The notes: generated by a model from the sequence alone, not told the origin. A DNA stretch of 15,701 bases from Clostridia bacterium (GCA_007136565.1 SLGS01000025.1:1-15701), one strand, 5' to 3'. Counted from the stretch's first letter, positions 1 to 7,785 are shown. Program-made: numbers and translations.

Positions 1-44
1 CTGCGGGGCAGAGGGTCTCGATTTCAAAAGTGCCTGATCGTCGC

Positions 45-90
45 GCGGGAGAACCCGGATATACCGAGGCCATCGACCGGGTTCTCCCGC
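45..90. repeat. 14-bp perfect inverted repeat (hairpin)
   Basis: GCGGGAGAACCCGG at 45-58 is the exact reverse complement of 77-90, with an 18-base loop. It lies 7 bases after a possible upstream stop codon (35-37), so it could be a terminator hairpin. No T-run follows on either strand, so it could instead be an operator or an RNA structure. Confidence 0.7.
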
Positions 91-201
91 CCATATAGGT
101 GATCGGATCCGATATCATCTTCACCCGCGCCCCTGTCGCCGACAGTGTGGCGGCTAAGCATGTCCAAAAAGCGGCCCCCGCGAAACCCATGAAGCCGGGT
201 A

Positions 202-229
202 TTGGCAGGCAACAGAAGATCATCATTAT
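202..229 (+). promoter_or_regulatory. Possible sigma-70-type promoter for the LuxR regulator
   Basis: TTGGCA (202-207, 5 of 6 matches to TTGACA) and CATTAT (224-229, 4 of 6 to TATAAT) are separated by 16 bases. Transcription would start near 236, just before the hairpin at 242-267, leaving a leader of about 145 nt before the ATG at 382. The match is modest. Confidence 0.35.
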
Positions 230-241
230 CCACCCGGCGCC

Positions 242-267
242 CGCACCCCCGCGGAACCGGGGGTGCG
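242..267 (+). repeat. GC-rich hairpin in the LuxR leader
   Basis: CGCACCCCCG (242-251) pairs perfectly with CGGGGGTGCG (258-267) around a 6-base loop, giving a very stable 10-bp stem. No T-run follows, so a simple intrinsic terminator is unlikely. If the promoter at 202-229 is real, this would be the very 5' end of the transcript and could affect mRNA stability. Confidence 0.6.
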
Positions 268-381
268 AAGCAGGTCGATGCTCAACTCGATGGCAGACCA
301 GTGCCAATCCCCGCACCACGGGTGTGAGCGGGAAGGACGAGGATGCGCGGAGGTAGAAAAACCCCTCGTACGGAGGAAATC

Positions 382-3108
382 ATGGACTCCAAGGGCATTC
401 TACGCGTCAAGACCAGCGTGCCTCCGCAGCCCGGCGGATTGCTGCGACGCCCGCACATAGATAGATTGATGGATGAAGACCTCGTCGTGCATCGGGGATT
501 CACCCGGCGCCTCACCCTGATCTCGGCACCCGCCGGCTCCGGTAAGACCAGTGCCGTCCGCGCGTGGCTGCGCGATGAAGATTATGCCATCGCCTGGTAT
601 TCCATCGATGAAGGTGACGATGATCCCACTCAATTCTGGCTTTACCTCGTTTCGGCACTGTCGATGCACTCCGAGTCGGTGGGCCGCAGTGCTCGAGACA
701 TCCTGTTATCCAACCATACCCTCGCAGGGCAACCGGAACCCGACACCCTCCTCTCTCCGCTGCTGAACGACCTCTTCTCGATGGATCATCGGATGATGCT
801 GATCCTGGATGACTACCATCACATCCACGACCTCGCGATACAAACGGGTATGCAATTTTTCATCGAGAACCTCCCCCCCAATGTACACCTCGTGGTAATG
901 ACCCGTTCGGATCCCCCATGGCCGCTGTCCCGCTGGCGCGCCCGCGGGCAAATGATTGACCTCCGCATGGAAGATCTGCGCTTTTCCGCGGACGAAGTCC
1001 GCTCACTACTTTGCAGCAAACGGGGTTTCGCCCTCGACGACGCGCAGATCCAGGCACTTCACGCCAAGGCCGATGGCTGGATAACGGGACTGCACCTGGC
1101 GTCGCTGTCCCTGGCGCGCAGTGAAGACCCGGCATCCTTTGTCCGGGAATTCGCGGGAAGTGACCGCGACATATTCCTCTTCCTCAGCGAAGAAGTACTC
1201 GGCGTCCAGGACGAGGAACGTCTCGAGTTCCTCATGAAGACCTCCGTCTCCGATCACCTCTGCGCTTCCCTTTGCGATGCCATCGTGGGAAGTACAGGGA
1301 GTGGAGAGATCCTCGAAGGCATTCGCAGGGACAACCTATTCCTCACCCCCCTGGACAACAGGGGGCACTGGTACCGATACCACCCCCTGTTCGCGGATCT
1401 TCTGCGCTACACCCTGAAGCGCCGGCGAGCGGACATCGTTCCCTCCCTGCACACCAGGGCGGCCCGATGGTGGCAGAATCGCGGTGAATTCGCGGAGGCC
1501 GTAAGTCACTGGATCGAGGCGGGAGATCCGCGGACCCTCGCCGACGTCTTGGAGGATAACTTCGAGGAGATCCTGGGCTCTTGCGGTCCCGGCCCCATAT
1601 TCCGGGGCCTCGACGCCATACCGGACGAGGTCCTCGCGGATCATCCGGAGCTGGCCATCCAAAAGGCATACTTTCGGCTCATCCACCGCGGTGGCGACGA
1701 CGCCATGTACTACCTCGACCTGGCCGAGAGGGCGGTAGCCAACTCATCCCGCTCGACCCACCACGAAGGCCGCCTGGCCGCGGTGAGGACTTACTACCAC
1801 ATTTACGCAAATCGCCTGGACGAAGCCCTAAATAGTGCGGCCCAGTCCCTGCGGCACCTGTCGCCCTCGGACGTTTTCTGGACGACCAGCATCTCGGTGC
1901 TCTCGGGGGATATCCACCTTTTCGGCGGAAATCCCCGCCTCGCACGAAGCACCTACGCACCGGCGCATGAGAAAAACGTTGATGCGGGGAACCTAAACCT
2001 CTCCATAAGCACCGGATTCAAGTTGGCAACGAGCCTCTATCACTTGGGGCGGCGCCACGAAGCCGAACCGTTGGTGCGCAATCTATGGGACCAGGCACGA
2101 AGAGAAGGACTTGAAAGCCTACCCCGTGCGGGCCTATTGTTGGGACTGCTCGGAGAGATTCGACGAGAGGACGGGGCGATGGCCACCGCCGGCGAGGAAC
2201 TGGAGCGGGGAATCTCCATCTCCCGTCCCGAAAAGCCCTCCTTCGCCTGGAACCTGCTCCACCGGGTTGCTTTGCAGTATTCCCGCCGAGAACACGCGGC
2301 CGCACTCGAAACCCTCGACGAAATCGACGCCGTCAACGACACCGTCGGAATGCCGGCTTTCATCACCTTCCGATCATCCTTTTGGCGAGCCCGGCTGCTT
2401 TGGGCCATGGGCGATCTAGATCGTGCGCTCTTCGCGCTTTCGGAGGCGGGAGTTAGTCCCGGCGAGGCGATGGTCGGGGGTAAAGAAACGGGCTTCCTCG
2501 TAATGGCCCGGATCCAACTCGACCGGGGCGAGGGAGACGACGCCCTGCAAAACCAACTTTGCCGGGTCAAGGATCTCGCCCGAAATGGTGGTGCAGCTAC
2601 GACGCTGTTCGAGTGCCTGGTCCTCCTGGCCTCCTGGAGCGAGCTCCGAGACGACCTTCGCCTGGGAAACCCCTATCTTCTCGAGGCCCTGGAGGTCGCA
2701 AGAAGGAGCCGCTTCCATCAAACGATAGTAGATCGAGGAGATCTGTTGAAACGAAGACTAGAAGAAATAGATCCATCCCTCGTGCCGGCGCCATCCTCCG
2801 CCTATTTCCTGCGAGTGAAATCCCTTTTCCGGGCCGATGAATCCGCAATTGCCGATCCGGAATCATCCCCGGGGACACCGGATTCCGGCGCCGTCGAACC
2901 ACTGACCGAGCGCGAGTTGGAAATCCTGGCGTTGCTCGCAGCCGGGGAATCCAATCCGAACATCGCCGGGTCGCTGCATCTGTCGGTCGGTACCGTGAAG
3001 TGGCACACCAGCAACATCTACGGAAAACTCGGGGTGAGGAATCGCACCGAGGCCAGTGTCAGGGCCCGGGAAGAGGGATTGATATCCCCACAGGAAGCCA
3101 ACCAGTGA
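382..3108 (+). CDS. LAL/MalT-type LuxR family transcriptional regulator
   Basis: This 908-residue protein has the architecture of large ATP-binding LuxR (LAL, MalT-like) regulators: an N-terminal NTPase module, a long helical repeat middle and a C-terminal LuxR DNA-binding domain. A Walker A motif is visible (SAPAGSGKT, about residues 48-56), as is a Walker B-like LILDDYHHI (about 140-148). The middle from about 380 to 800 is alanine- and leucine-rich and TPR-like, as expected for ligand sensing. Residues 841-908 are a typical LuxR helix-turn-helix (LTERELEILALLAAGES, then SVGTVKWHTSNIYGKLGV). I chose ATG 382 because GGAGG (372-376) lies 7 bases before it; an in-frame ATG at 343 has no such site. 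Members of this family usually activate transcription after binding ATP and an inducer. The inducer here cannot be read from sequence, though the neighbouring c-di-GMP and envelope genes are candidate targets. Confidence 0.95.
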   Translation: MDSKGILRVKTSVPPQPGGLLRRPHIDRLMDEDLVVHRGFTRRLTLISAPAGSGKTSAVRAWLRDEDYAIAWYSIDEGDDDPTQFWLYLVSALSMHSESVGRSARDILLSNHTLAGQPEPDTLLSPLLNDLFSMDHRMMLILDDYHHIHDLAIQTGMQFFIENLPPNVHLVVMTRSDPPWPLSRWRARGQMIDLRMEDLRFSADEVRSLLCSKRGFALDDAQIQALHAKADGWITGLHLASLSLARSEDPASFVREFAGSDRDIFLFLSEEVLGVQDEERLEFLMKTSVSDHLCASLCDAIVGSTGSGEILEGIRRDNLFLTPLDNRGHWYRYHPLFADLLRYTLKRRRADIVPSLHTRAARWWQNRGEFAEAVSHWIEAGDPRTLADVLEDNFEEILGSCGPGPIFRGLDAIPDEVLADHPELAIQKAYFRLIHRGGDDAMYYLDLAERAVANSSRSTHHEGRLAAVRTYYHIYANRLDEALNSAAQSLRHLSPSDVFWTTSISVLSGDIHLFGGNPRLARSTYAPAHEKNVDAGNLNLSISTGFKLATSLYHLGRRHEAEPLVRNLWDQARREGLESLPRAGLLLGLLGEIRREDGAMATAGEELERGISISRPEKPSFAWNLLHRVALQYSRREHAAALETLDEIDAVNDTVGMPAFITFRSSFWRARLLWAMGDLDRALFALSEAGVSPGEAMVGGKETGFLVMARIQLDRGEGDDALQNQLCRVKDLARNGGAATTLFECLVLLASWSELRDDLRLGNPYLLEALEVARRSRFHQTIVDRGDLLKRRLEEIDPSLVPAPSSAYFLRVKSLFRADESAIADPESSPGTPDSGAVEPLTERELEILALLAAGESNPNIAGSLHLSVGTVKWHTSNIYGKLGVRNRTEASVRAREEGLISPQEANQ

Positions 3109-3142
3109 TGGGAGTTTATCCTCGGATGAACGGGTATGGATA

Positions 3143-3151
3143 TGCTAGCAT
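3143..3151 (+). promoter_or_regulatory. Possible extended -10 promoter (TGCTAGCAT)
   Basis: TG-C-TAGCAT fits the extended -10 form TGnTAnnnT and lies inside a perfect 10-bp palindrome, ATGCTAGCAT (3142-3151). CGGATG (3123-3128) and CATCCG (3149-3154) form further inverted arms. There is no good -35 box. The predicted start near 3158 leaves a leader of about 80 nt before the ATG at 3238. A nearly identical box, TGCTAGAAT, lies at 7964-7972. Confidence 0.4.
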
Positions 3152-3237
3152 CCGGGAACATGAGATCCCGGAGATGGCGTAAGTCTCCGCGGTTCCCCCC
3201 ACGGGGAAGAGTGGATACTGATCGGGACGGAGCGGCG

Positions 3238-5406
3238 ATGATAGTCACAACCAGCGGGCGCAATGCACCTCATTCCTTCTCGCATCTAATCCTTTGTTTT
3301 ATCACGAGCGCCATTGCGCTATTCGCCCTCACCGGGGGCCTCGGCCCGACGGTGTCTGCACACCTCGGCACCATCCTGGTTCTAATCGGCGGGATACGGG
3401 CTGGCCTACCCACGGGCTTGGCAGTTGCCGGGGGATCCCTTGGTGGATATGCCTATTCCGCATTGTCTTTGGGATACTCCGCCGATCTCCTTTGGATCGT
3501 GGTCATCTCTTATCCCCTGGCCGCCGTGATATCCAGTCGAACGATCCAAAGAGATGTCGCCAGAGGTCCCTCTGAAATCGAGGACACGGATCATTCGAAG
3601 GACCGGCATGCGCACCACGAAGAGCCCCCCTTCGCGAGCGAGCGCGCCTTTCGAGCCCTGGTAGAAAACTCGCCGGATCTAATCACGCGCGTCGATGGAA
3701 ACATGCGGCGACTGTACACCAATCCGCGGGTCAACGATTTCCTGGGTGTCGATCAGAATACGGCGATGGGCAAGACCAACGAAGAGATCGGTGTGCCCGA
3801 GTACATAACCTCGGAGTGGGAGGCGGGGATTCGACAGGTCTTCGCTTCGGGGAGGATCATGACGAGACAGTGGACGCCCGACCGCGAAAACGAGACCCCT
3901 TATTACTACGAGGTGCTCGCCCCCGAACTATCCGAAAACGGTGAGGTAATTTCCGTCCTGAGCATTTCCCGCGACATCACGGACCTCATCCAAGCCCAAA
4001 GAAAGCTCAAAGAGAACGAGGAGAAGTATCGGGTCTTGATGGAACAGTCGGCGGACATGTTCTATCTCCACGACCTCGATGGCAACATAGTAGACGTCAA
4101 CGAGGCCGCCTCCAAGGGAACCGGTTACCCGCGGGAGGAACTGTTGAACATGACCGTTTTCGACCTCCATCCCGAGGGGCCCGACCCCGAGGCCATCCGA
4201 GCCCGTTGGCGCTCCTGGGAAGTGGACAGAACCCCGACCCTTATCGAACGTCGGCACCGAAAAAGTGACGGCCGCCTATTGGATGTTGAAGTCAGCACCA
4301 GCAAGGTCGCCTTCGGCGGGCAGGAGTATATCCTCGCCCTGGTCCGCGATATCACCGAACGCAAAGAGGCGGAACTATCCCTGCGATACCTGAGCTTCCA
4401 CGATGGCCTGACGGGGCTTTACAACAGGAACTTCATCGAAGAGGAGATCGGACGCCTCTCCACCGCGAGACAGCTTCCCGTCAGCGTGATCATGGCGGAC
4501 GTAAACGGTCTCAAGTTGGTCAACGATACCTACGGCCACGACCACGGCGATGAGCTCCTTCGGGGAGCCGCGGACATATTGAGATCGGCGTGCAGAGGAG
4601 AAGATATCGTTGCGCGGTGGGGCGGCGATGAATTCGTGATATTGCTCCCCCGAGCAGATCGCTTCGCGGCCGAGGCCGTGCGGAGGAGGATCCTGTCCAC
4701 CTCCCAAGATCGAACAGTGGACAATATCCCGATTTCCTTGACCTCCGGCGTGGCCACCGAGGGGACCGACCCCGAGCGCATCCGCCAGGCCCTGGGCGAA
4801 GCGGAAGACGACATGTACAAGCACAAGCTCATCGAAAGCCGCAGCCAAAAGAGCGTGGTGGTCCACGCGCTGTTGGAAACCCTCTCCCAAAAGAGTTACG
4901 AGACCGAGAGGCACACTCGCCGCATGGGGCAATTCGCGCTGGGCATCGGCAACGCCCTGGGACTTTCCCAATCGGAGCTGAATCAATTGGTGTTATTGGT
5001 CCAACTGCACGACATCGGTAAGATCATCATCTCCGAGGAGATCCTGACCAAGCCCGGTCCCCTCACCGATACCCAGTGGCGAGTCATCAAGAAACACCCC
5101 GAGACGGGGTTCCGTATAGCCCGGGCTACCGAGGATTTCTCCCACGTCGCCGAGGATATATTGTCGCATCACGAGCGATGGGACGGTAACGGATACCCCA
5201 GGAGATTATCCCATGAAGAAATCCCCCTCCTGGCACGTATCGTCGCGGTCGCGGACGCATACGAGGTCATGACCAACGGCAGACCCTACAAGGACCCCAT
5301 CTCCCACGATGAAGCCCTCGAGGAAATATCCCGCTGCTCGGGATCACAATTCGATCCCCGGATCGTCGAAGTGGCGATTAACGTAGAGAATCCCTCGGTG
5401 CCCTGA
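3238..5406 (+). CDS. Membrane-bound PAS-PAS-GGDEF-HD-GYP c-di-GMP signalling protein
   Basis: A 722-residue protein carrying both a diguanylate cyclase and an HD-GYP phosphodiesterase, so it should both make and degrade c-di-GMP. Residues 14-100 are strongly hydrophobic and form about three membrane segments. Two PAS sensor domains follow (about 136-250 and 262-378, each ending in the typical DIT element). The GGDEF domain (about 383-540) keeps the substrate motif DVNGLKLVNDTYGH, an intact GGDEF at 462-466, and an RxxD inhibitory site (RGED, 453-456) exactly five residues upstream. The HD-GYP domain (about 540-715) keeps HDIGK (591-595), HHE (644-646) and GYP (652-654). All key residues are present, so both activities are predicted. 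I chose ATG 3238 because GGAG sits 5 bases upstream; ATG 3136 would add 34 basic residues without a clear site. The alpha/beta hydrolase gene follows after 51 bases. Confidence 0.93.
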   Translation: MIVTTSGRNAPHSFSHLILCFITSAIALFALTGGLGPTVSAHLGTILVLIGGIRAGLPTGLAVAGGSLGGYAYSALSLGYSADLLWIVVISYPLAAVISSRTIQRDVARGPSEIEDTDHSKDRHAHHEEPPFASERAFRALVENSPDLITRVDGNMRRLYTNPRVNDFLGVDQNTAMGKTNEEIGVPEYITSEWEAGIRQVFASGRIMTRQWTPDRENETPYYYEVLAPELSENGEVISVLSISRDITDLIQAQRKLKENEEKYRVLMEQSADMFYLHDLDGNIVDVNEAASKGTGYPREELLNMTVFDLHPEGPDPEAIRARWRSWEVDRTPTLIERRHRKSDGRLLDVEVSTSKVAFGGQEYILALVRDITERKEAELSLRYLSFHDGLTGLYNRNFIEEEIGRLSTARQLPVSVIMADVNGLKLVNDTYGHDHGDELLRGAADILRSACRGEDIVARWGGDEFVILLPRADRFAAEAVRRRILSTSQDRTVDNIPISLTSGVATEGTDPERIRQALGEAEDDMYKHKLIESRSQKSVVVHALLETLSQKSYETERHTRRMGQFALGIGNALGLSQSELNQLVLLVQLHDIGKIIISEEILTKPGPLTDTQWRVIKKHPETGFRIARATEDFSHVAEDILSHHERWDGNGYPRRLSHEEIPLLARIVAVADAYEVMTNGRPYKDPISHDEALEEISRCSGSQFDPRIVEVAINVENPSVP

Positions 5407-5457
5407 CCGAGGTGCCCGAGACATTTCGAACGGAGTGGTAGCCCATTGGAGCCGACG

Positions 5458-6237
5458 ATGAGATCGGAGAATCCGCGCCCCTTCGATAACTTGACGCGGC
5501 GGACCGCCCGGAGCCTCGTCCCTCGTTTGCTCGCAGTCGTGTTCGGCTTGTTCCTGCTGGGATACCTGGGACTGTCGGCGTATGCATACCTCGGCAGTTA
5601 CTCCGCGGACCCCGAGTATCTAGAGGCCGCTCTCTCCAATCCAAGGGTGGAAGTGGGGGAACACCAGACGCACTTCGCCCTCACCCCCGACTCCCATGAC
5701 CCCCGGGCACCGGCCCTCGTACTCTATCCAGGGGGGTTGGTCGCGCCCGAGGCCTATCTGTACCACGTCGGTGCCACAGCCGAGCGCCTGCAGGTGCAAG
5801 CCTTCGTAATCAAGCCTCCCTTCAACGCCGCGATCTTTTCCGTCGGCGCCGCCCGAAGGATCATGGACACCCACGGCCTGGATCGGATATGGCTCGGGGG
5901 ACATTCCCTAGGGGGAATAGCCGCCGCCAGATATGCCCGGAGCCGCCCGAATGACTTGGAAGGTCTGCTGCTCTTGGCCTCCTATAGCGACGTGGACCTG
6001 TCCGGATTCGAGGGACGGGTGATCTCGATCATGGGAGAAGATGACGGGGTCATAGATCGGGAAAACTACGAAAGGGCCAAGCAAAACCTACCCCGGGGCA
6101 GCCTGCTACTGGAGATCGACGGCATGAATCACTCCGGCTTCGGCAAATACGGACAACAAAGGGGAGACGGACCGGGTGAACTGGACGGTCTCGAAGTGGT
6201 TTCCCTGATCGTCGATTCCATCGAGCCCGGTCGGTGA
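5458..6237 (+). CDS. Membrane-anchored alpha/beta hydrolase (Abhydrolase_5-like)
   Basis: A 259-residue protein with a positively charged N-terminus and one hydrophobic segment at about residues 22-44, so the rest is probably extracytoplasmic. The catalytic domain has the nucleophile elbow GHSLG (148-152, Ser150) after a beta strand (IWLGGHS). A probable catalytic aspartate lies in MGEDDGVID (Asp195 or Asp196), and the catalytic histidine is in GMNHSGFG (His225). The order and spacing match the small alpha/beta hydrolases of PF12695; the substrate is unknown. ATG 5458 is preferred because GGAG (5448-5451) lies 6 bases before it, although a TTG at 5446 would add four residues. The gene follows the GGDEF/HD-GYP gene by 51 bases, so co-transcription is likely. 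It converges on the peroxiredoxin-like gene; the inverted repeat CGAGCCC (6222-6228) / GGGCTCG (6250-6256) around its stop lacks a T-run. Confidence 0.88.
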   Translation: MRSENPRPFDNLTRRTARSLVPRLLAVVFGLFLLGYLGLSAYAYLGSYSADPEYLEAALSNPRVEVGEHQTHFALTPDSHDPRAPALVLYPGGLVAPEAYLYHVGATAERLQVQAFVIKPPFNAAIFSVGAARRIMDTHGLDRIWLGGHSLGGIAAARYARSRPNDLEGLLLLASYSDVDLSGFEGRVISIMGEDDGVIDRENYERAKQNLPRGSLLLEIDGMNHSGFGKYGQQRGDGPGELDGLEVVSLIVDSIEPGR

Positions 6238-6288
6238 AATGCCCGTATAGGGCTCGCCGGGATGATTGTCACCGAGGATTTTAGCCCG

Positions 6289-6771
6289 CTACGCCTCTCC
6301 CGATTCCGCTTCCAGTGCCTCCAGGATACCCACGATTTCCTCGTTGGAAGGTATATCAGCCATGGAGTGACCGTAGTGAACGTAGCGAAGTATCCCGTCC
6401 TTGTCCACGATCATCTGAGCGGGTTGGCGCCCCAACTTGAAGAGGTTGACCTCCTGCCCATAGAGCTTTAGCACCCCGTGCTCGGGATCCGGCAGGCCCA
6501 CGAAGGGCAAATCGTGTTCTTCCCAATAGCGCTGGAAATCTTCCGCCTTCTCAGGCCCCACAGATATCACTATGGCGTCGAGATCGGTGAACCTGTCGTT
6601 GTCCCGGCGCAACTGCGCCAGATGCCGTCGGCAGAAGGGTCAGGCAAAACCCCGGTTGAGGACCAGGATCACGTGCTTGACCCCTAGGAAGTGGGATAGT
6701 CGAACGGTGTCCCCCCGGTAATCGCGCAATTCAAAATCCGGCGCCGGCGTACTAAGTTCTACTTTCGCCAT
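6289..6771 (-). CDS. Probable selenocysteine-containing peroxiredoxin-like protein (UxxC)
   Basis: Reading through one in-frame TGA (6642-6640) gives a 160-residue thioredoxin-fold protein of the AhpC/TSA (redoxin) family. Before the TGA is a typical redoxin N-terminus (STPAPDFELRDYRGDTVRLS, then VILVLNRGFA). After it comes PFCRRHLAQLRRD, then LPFVGLPDPEHGVLKLYGQE and a C-terminal strand with IVDKDGILRY. The TGA is residue 44, exactly where relatives carry the first Cys of a CPFC motif, so the protein reads U44-P-F-C47. A hairpin at 6621-6604 looks like a SECIS element. The ATG at 6771 follows GGGAGAAGG and overlaps the upstream YaiI-family gene by 20 bases, implying translational coupling. 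The expected role is thiol- or selenol-based peroxide reduction or disulfide exchange in the cytoplasm. If TGA were a true stop, only a 43-residue fragment would be made; an internal TTG at 6612 would give a redoxin lacking its active site. Confidence 0.85.
6604..6621 (-). promoter_or_regulatory. Putative bacterial SECIS hairpin
   Basis: In the mRNA, CUGGCGC pairs with GCGCCGG (7 bp, one of them U-G) around an AGUU loop. The stem starts 18 nt and the loop 25 nt after the UGA. Known bacterial SECIS elements sit immediately downstream of the UGA, within the coding sequence, and have a short stem and a small apical loop with G near its 5' side. This hairpin has all of those traits. I judged the structure by eye, without energy calculation. 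Confidence 0.6.
6640..6642 (-). other. In-frame TGA predicted to encode selenocysteine
   Basis: This TGA is the only in-frame stop in the 161-codon redoxin frame. It replaces the first Cys of the CxxC motif (GFA-TGA-PFC), and TGC or TGT to TGA is a one-base change. That position is the one where selenocysteine is chemically expected, which argues against random mutation or sequencing error. Confidence 0.82.
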
Positions 6772-7261
6772 GTCCTTCTCCCTTCGCTTCCTTCACCAGG
6801 CGTCTCAGTGTGGCTTCAAACCGCCCATCGTCTCGCTGCACGCGCTTCTTGGGGCCGCCCGTCTTCCCCCCGGATCGCCGGTGTTTGGCCAGGGCCTCTC
6901 TTATCTCCAGCATTCCGTCCATCTGGTCCTCATCGTATTCGTGCCCCCGAGGGCTGACGCATGCGGCGCCACGGGCCAAGGCCATCGCGGCCAAACCCCA
7001 GTCCTGGGAAACGATGATATCCCGGGACCTCATCATGTTCATTATCTTGATGTCGGCGGCCTCGGGGCTGTCGTCCACCACTATGTGGTCGTCGGACTGG
7101 ATATCGTGGTTGAAGCTGGCGACGGTAACCAGGGATACCTCCATCTCCCGGCCCACCGATGAACACATCTGCAGGACATTCCTCGGGCACGCATCGGCGT
7201 CCACGATAATCCTCGGGCCTCGCCGCCCTTCACCCGGGCAATCCATGGGTCCTTTGCTCAT
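6752..7261 (-). CDS. YaiI/YqxD family protein (DUF188, PIN-like)
   Basis: A 169-residue protein of the DUF188 (PF02639) family. The family hallmark IIVDADACPRNVL is at about residues 18-30. A conserved acidic stretch IVVDDSPEAADIKI lies at 60-73, and SRDIIVSQDWGLAAMALARGA at about 79-99. It ends in a basic tail (KHRRSGGKTGGPKKR) as in relatives. The family has a PIN-like fold with clustered aspartates, so a nucleic-acid role is suspected, but its biochemical function is not established as far as I know. The ATG at 7261 shares its A with the stop of the upstream cyclophilin gene (TGATG), so coupled translation is likely. Other possible starts are GTG 7264 and ATG 7246, the latter preceded by AAAGGA. 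The 3' end overlaps the peroxiredoxin-like start by 20 bases. Confidence 0.9.
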   Translation of the reverse strand: MSKGPMDCPGEGRRGPRIIVDADACPRNVLQMCSSVGREMEVSLVTVASFNHDIQSDDHIVVDDSPEAADIKIMNMMRSRDIIVSQDWGLAAMALARGAACVSPRGHEYDEDQMDGMLEIREALAKHRRSGGKTGGPKKRVQRDDGRFEATLRRLVKEAKGEGHGESRT

Positions 7262-7785
7262 CACCGAGAGATGACCCGGGGTTCGTCGAAATCCTCACCG
7301 TGCATATCGGCCGTAACCCGTTCCATTCGCTGCGCACTGAGCGGTTTATCCGTCCGATCCCTGGGAGCGGAAACTATGCGATCAACTACATCCATGCCTT
7401 CTGCTACCTTACCGAAGGCGGCGTATTGCCCGTCGAGGTGGCTGGCACCCTCCACCACGATGAAGAACTGAGATCCCGCTGAATCCGGGTGTGCGGAGCG
7501 AGCCATCGATACCACGCCGCGCTCGTGTTCGAGGGGATTGCCCACACCGTTGCCGGCGAACTCTCCCTCGATGGAGTATCCGGGCCCACCCGTACCCCTG
7601 CCGTCGGGACAACCTCCCTGTATCATGAACCCGGGAATTATCCGGTGAAAGGTCAGGCCATCGTAGTACCCGGCATCGACCAGCGAGAGGAAGTTGTTCA
7701 CCGTATTCGGCGCCGCTTCCGGGAAAAGTTCTATCTTTATGGTTCCGCCGTCTTCCATTCGAATGGTAATCTCGGGATTTTGCAC
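7261..7785 (-). CDS. Cyclophilin-type peptidylprolyl isomerase
   Basis: A 174-residue single-domain cyclophilin that catalyses cis-trans isomerisation of proline peptide bonds. The motifs run in the family order: ELFPEAAPNTVNNFL (19-33), the catalytic FHR in TFHRIIPGFMIQGG (45-58), GVVSMARSAHPDSAGSQFFIV (90-110) and the AFGKV turn (123-127). The length is typical of bacterial PpiB-type enzymes. No signal peptide is visible with this start, so it should be cytoplasmic. GTG 7785 is preferred because GGAGG (7797-7793) lies 7 bases upstream; a longer frame from 7827 has no such site and adds residues absent from relatives. It is the first gene of a three-gene operon with the YaiI-family and peroxiredoxin-like genes. 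Confidence 0.94.
   Translation of the reverse strand: MQNPEITIRMEDGGTIKIELFPEAAPNTVNNFLSLVDAGYYDGLTFHRIIPGFMIQGGCPDGRGTGGPGYSIEGEFAGNGVGNPLEHERGVVSMARSAHPDSAGSQFFIVVEGASHLDGQYAAFGKVAEGMDVVDRIVSAPRDRTDKPLSAQRMERVTADMHGEDFDEPRVISR

Larger units (their letters stand above)
1..381. other. Non-coding leader region upstream of the LuxR regulator
   Basis: I see no convincing gene in these 381 bases. The short frames on both strands lack ribosome binding sites and resemble no family I know. One plus-strand frame open from the left edge stops at 35-37 with a plausible C-terminal tail (AEGLDFKSA), so the end of an upstream gene may lie here. That would place the hairpin at 45-90 just after its stop. 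The region also holds a 12-bp palindrome at 102-113, a possible promoter at 202-229 and a second GC-rich hairpin at 242-267, which suggests a regulated leader for the downstream regulator. This reading is inference. Confidence 0.5.

Noticed and set aside
2..37. C-terminal tail of an upstream gene (plus strand, stop at 35-37)
   Set aside because: Only 11 residues are visible. It is plausible because a hairpin follows it, but there is too little sequence to support a feature of its own.
24..356. Short open frames on both strands in the first 350 bases
   Set aside because: They have no ribosome binding site and no family resemblance, and they cross strong inverted repeats. They are better explained as chance frames in a regulatory region.
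4375..4986. 203-residue minus-strand open frame inside the GGDEF region
   Set aside because: It is the reverse-complement shadow of a well-conserved GGDEF domain, and a similar shadow recurs at the paralogue.
6289..6612. A short redoxin gene starting at an internal TTG (6612)
   Set aside because: It would lack the entire N-terminal strand and the active site. Family sequence continues upstream through the TGA to an ATG with a good ribosome binding site at 6771.
6289..6771. Peroxiredoxin-like gene as a pseudogene with a nonsense mutation
   Set aside because: There is no other lesion in the frame, the stop sits precisely at the redox-active residue, and a SECIS-like hairpin follows. Still possible if the genome lacks selenocysteine machinery.
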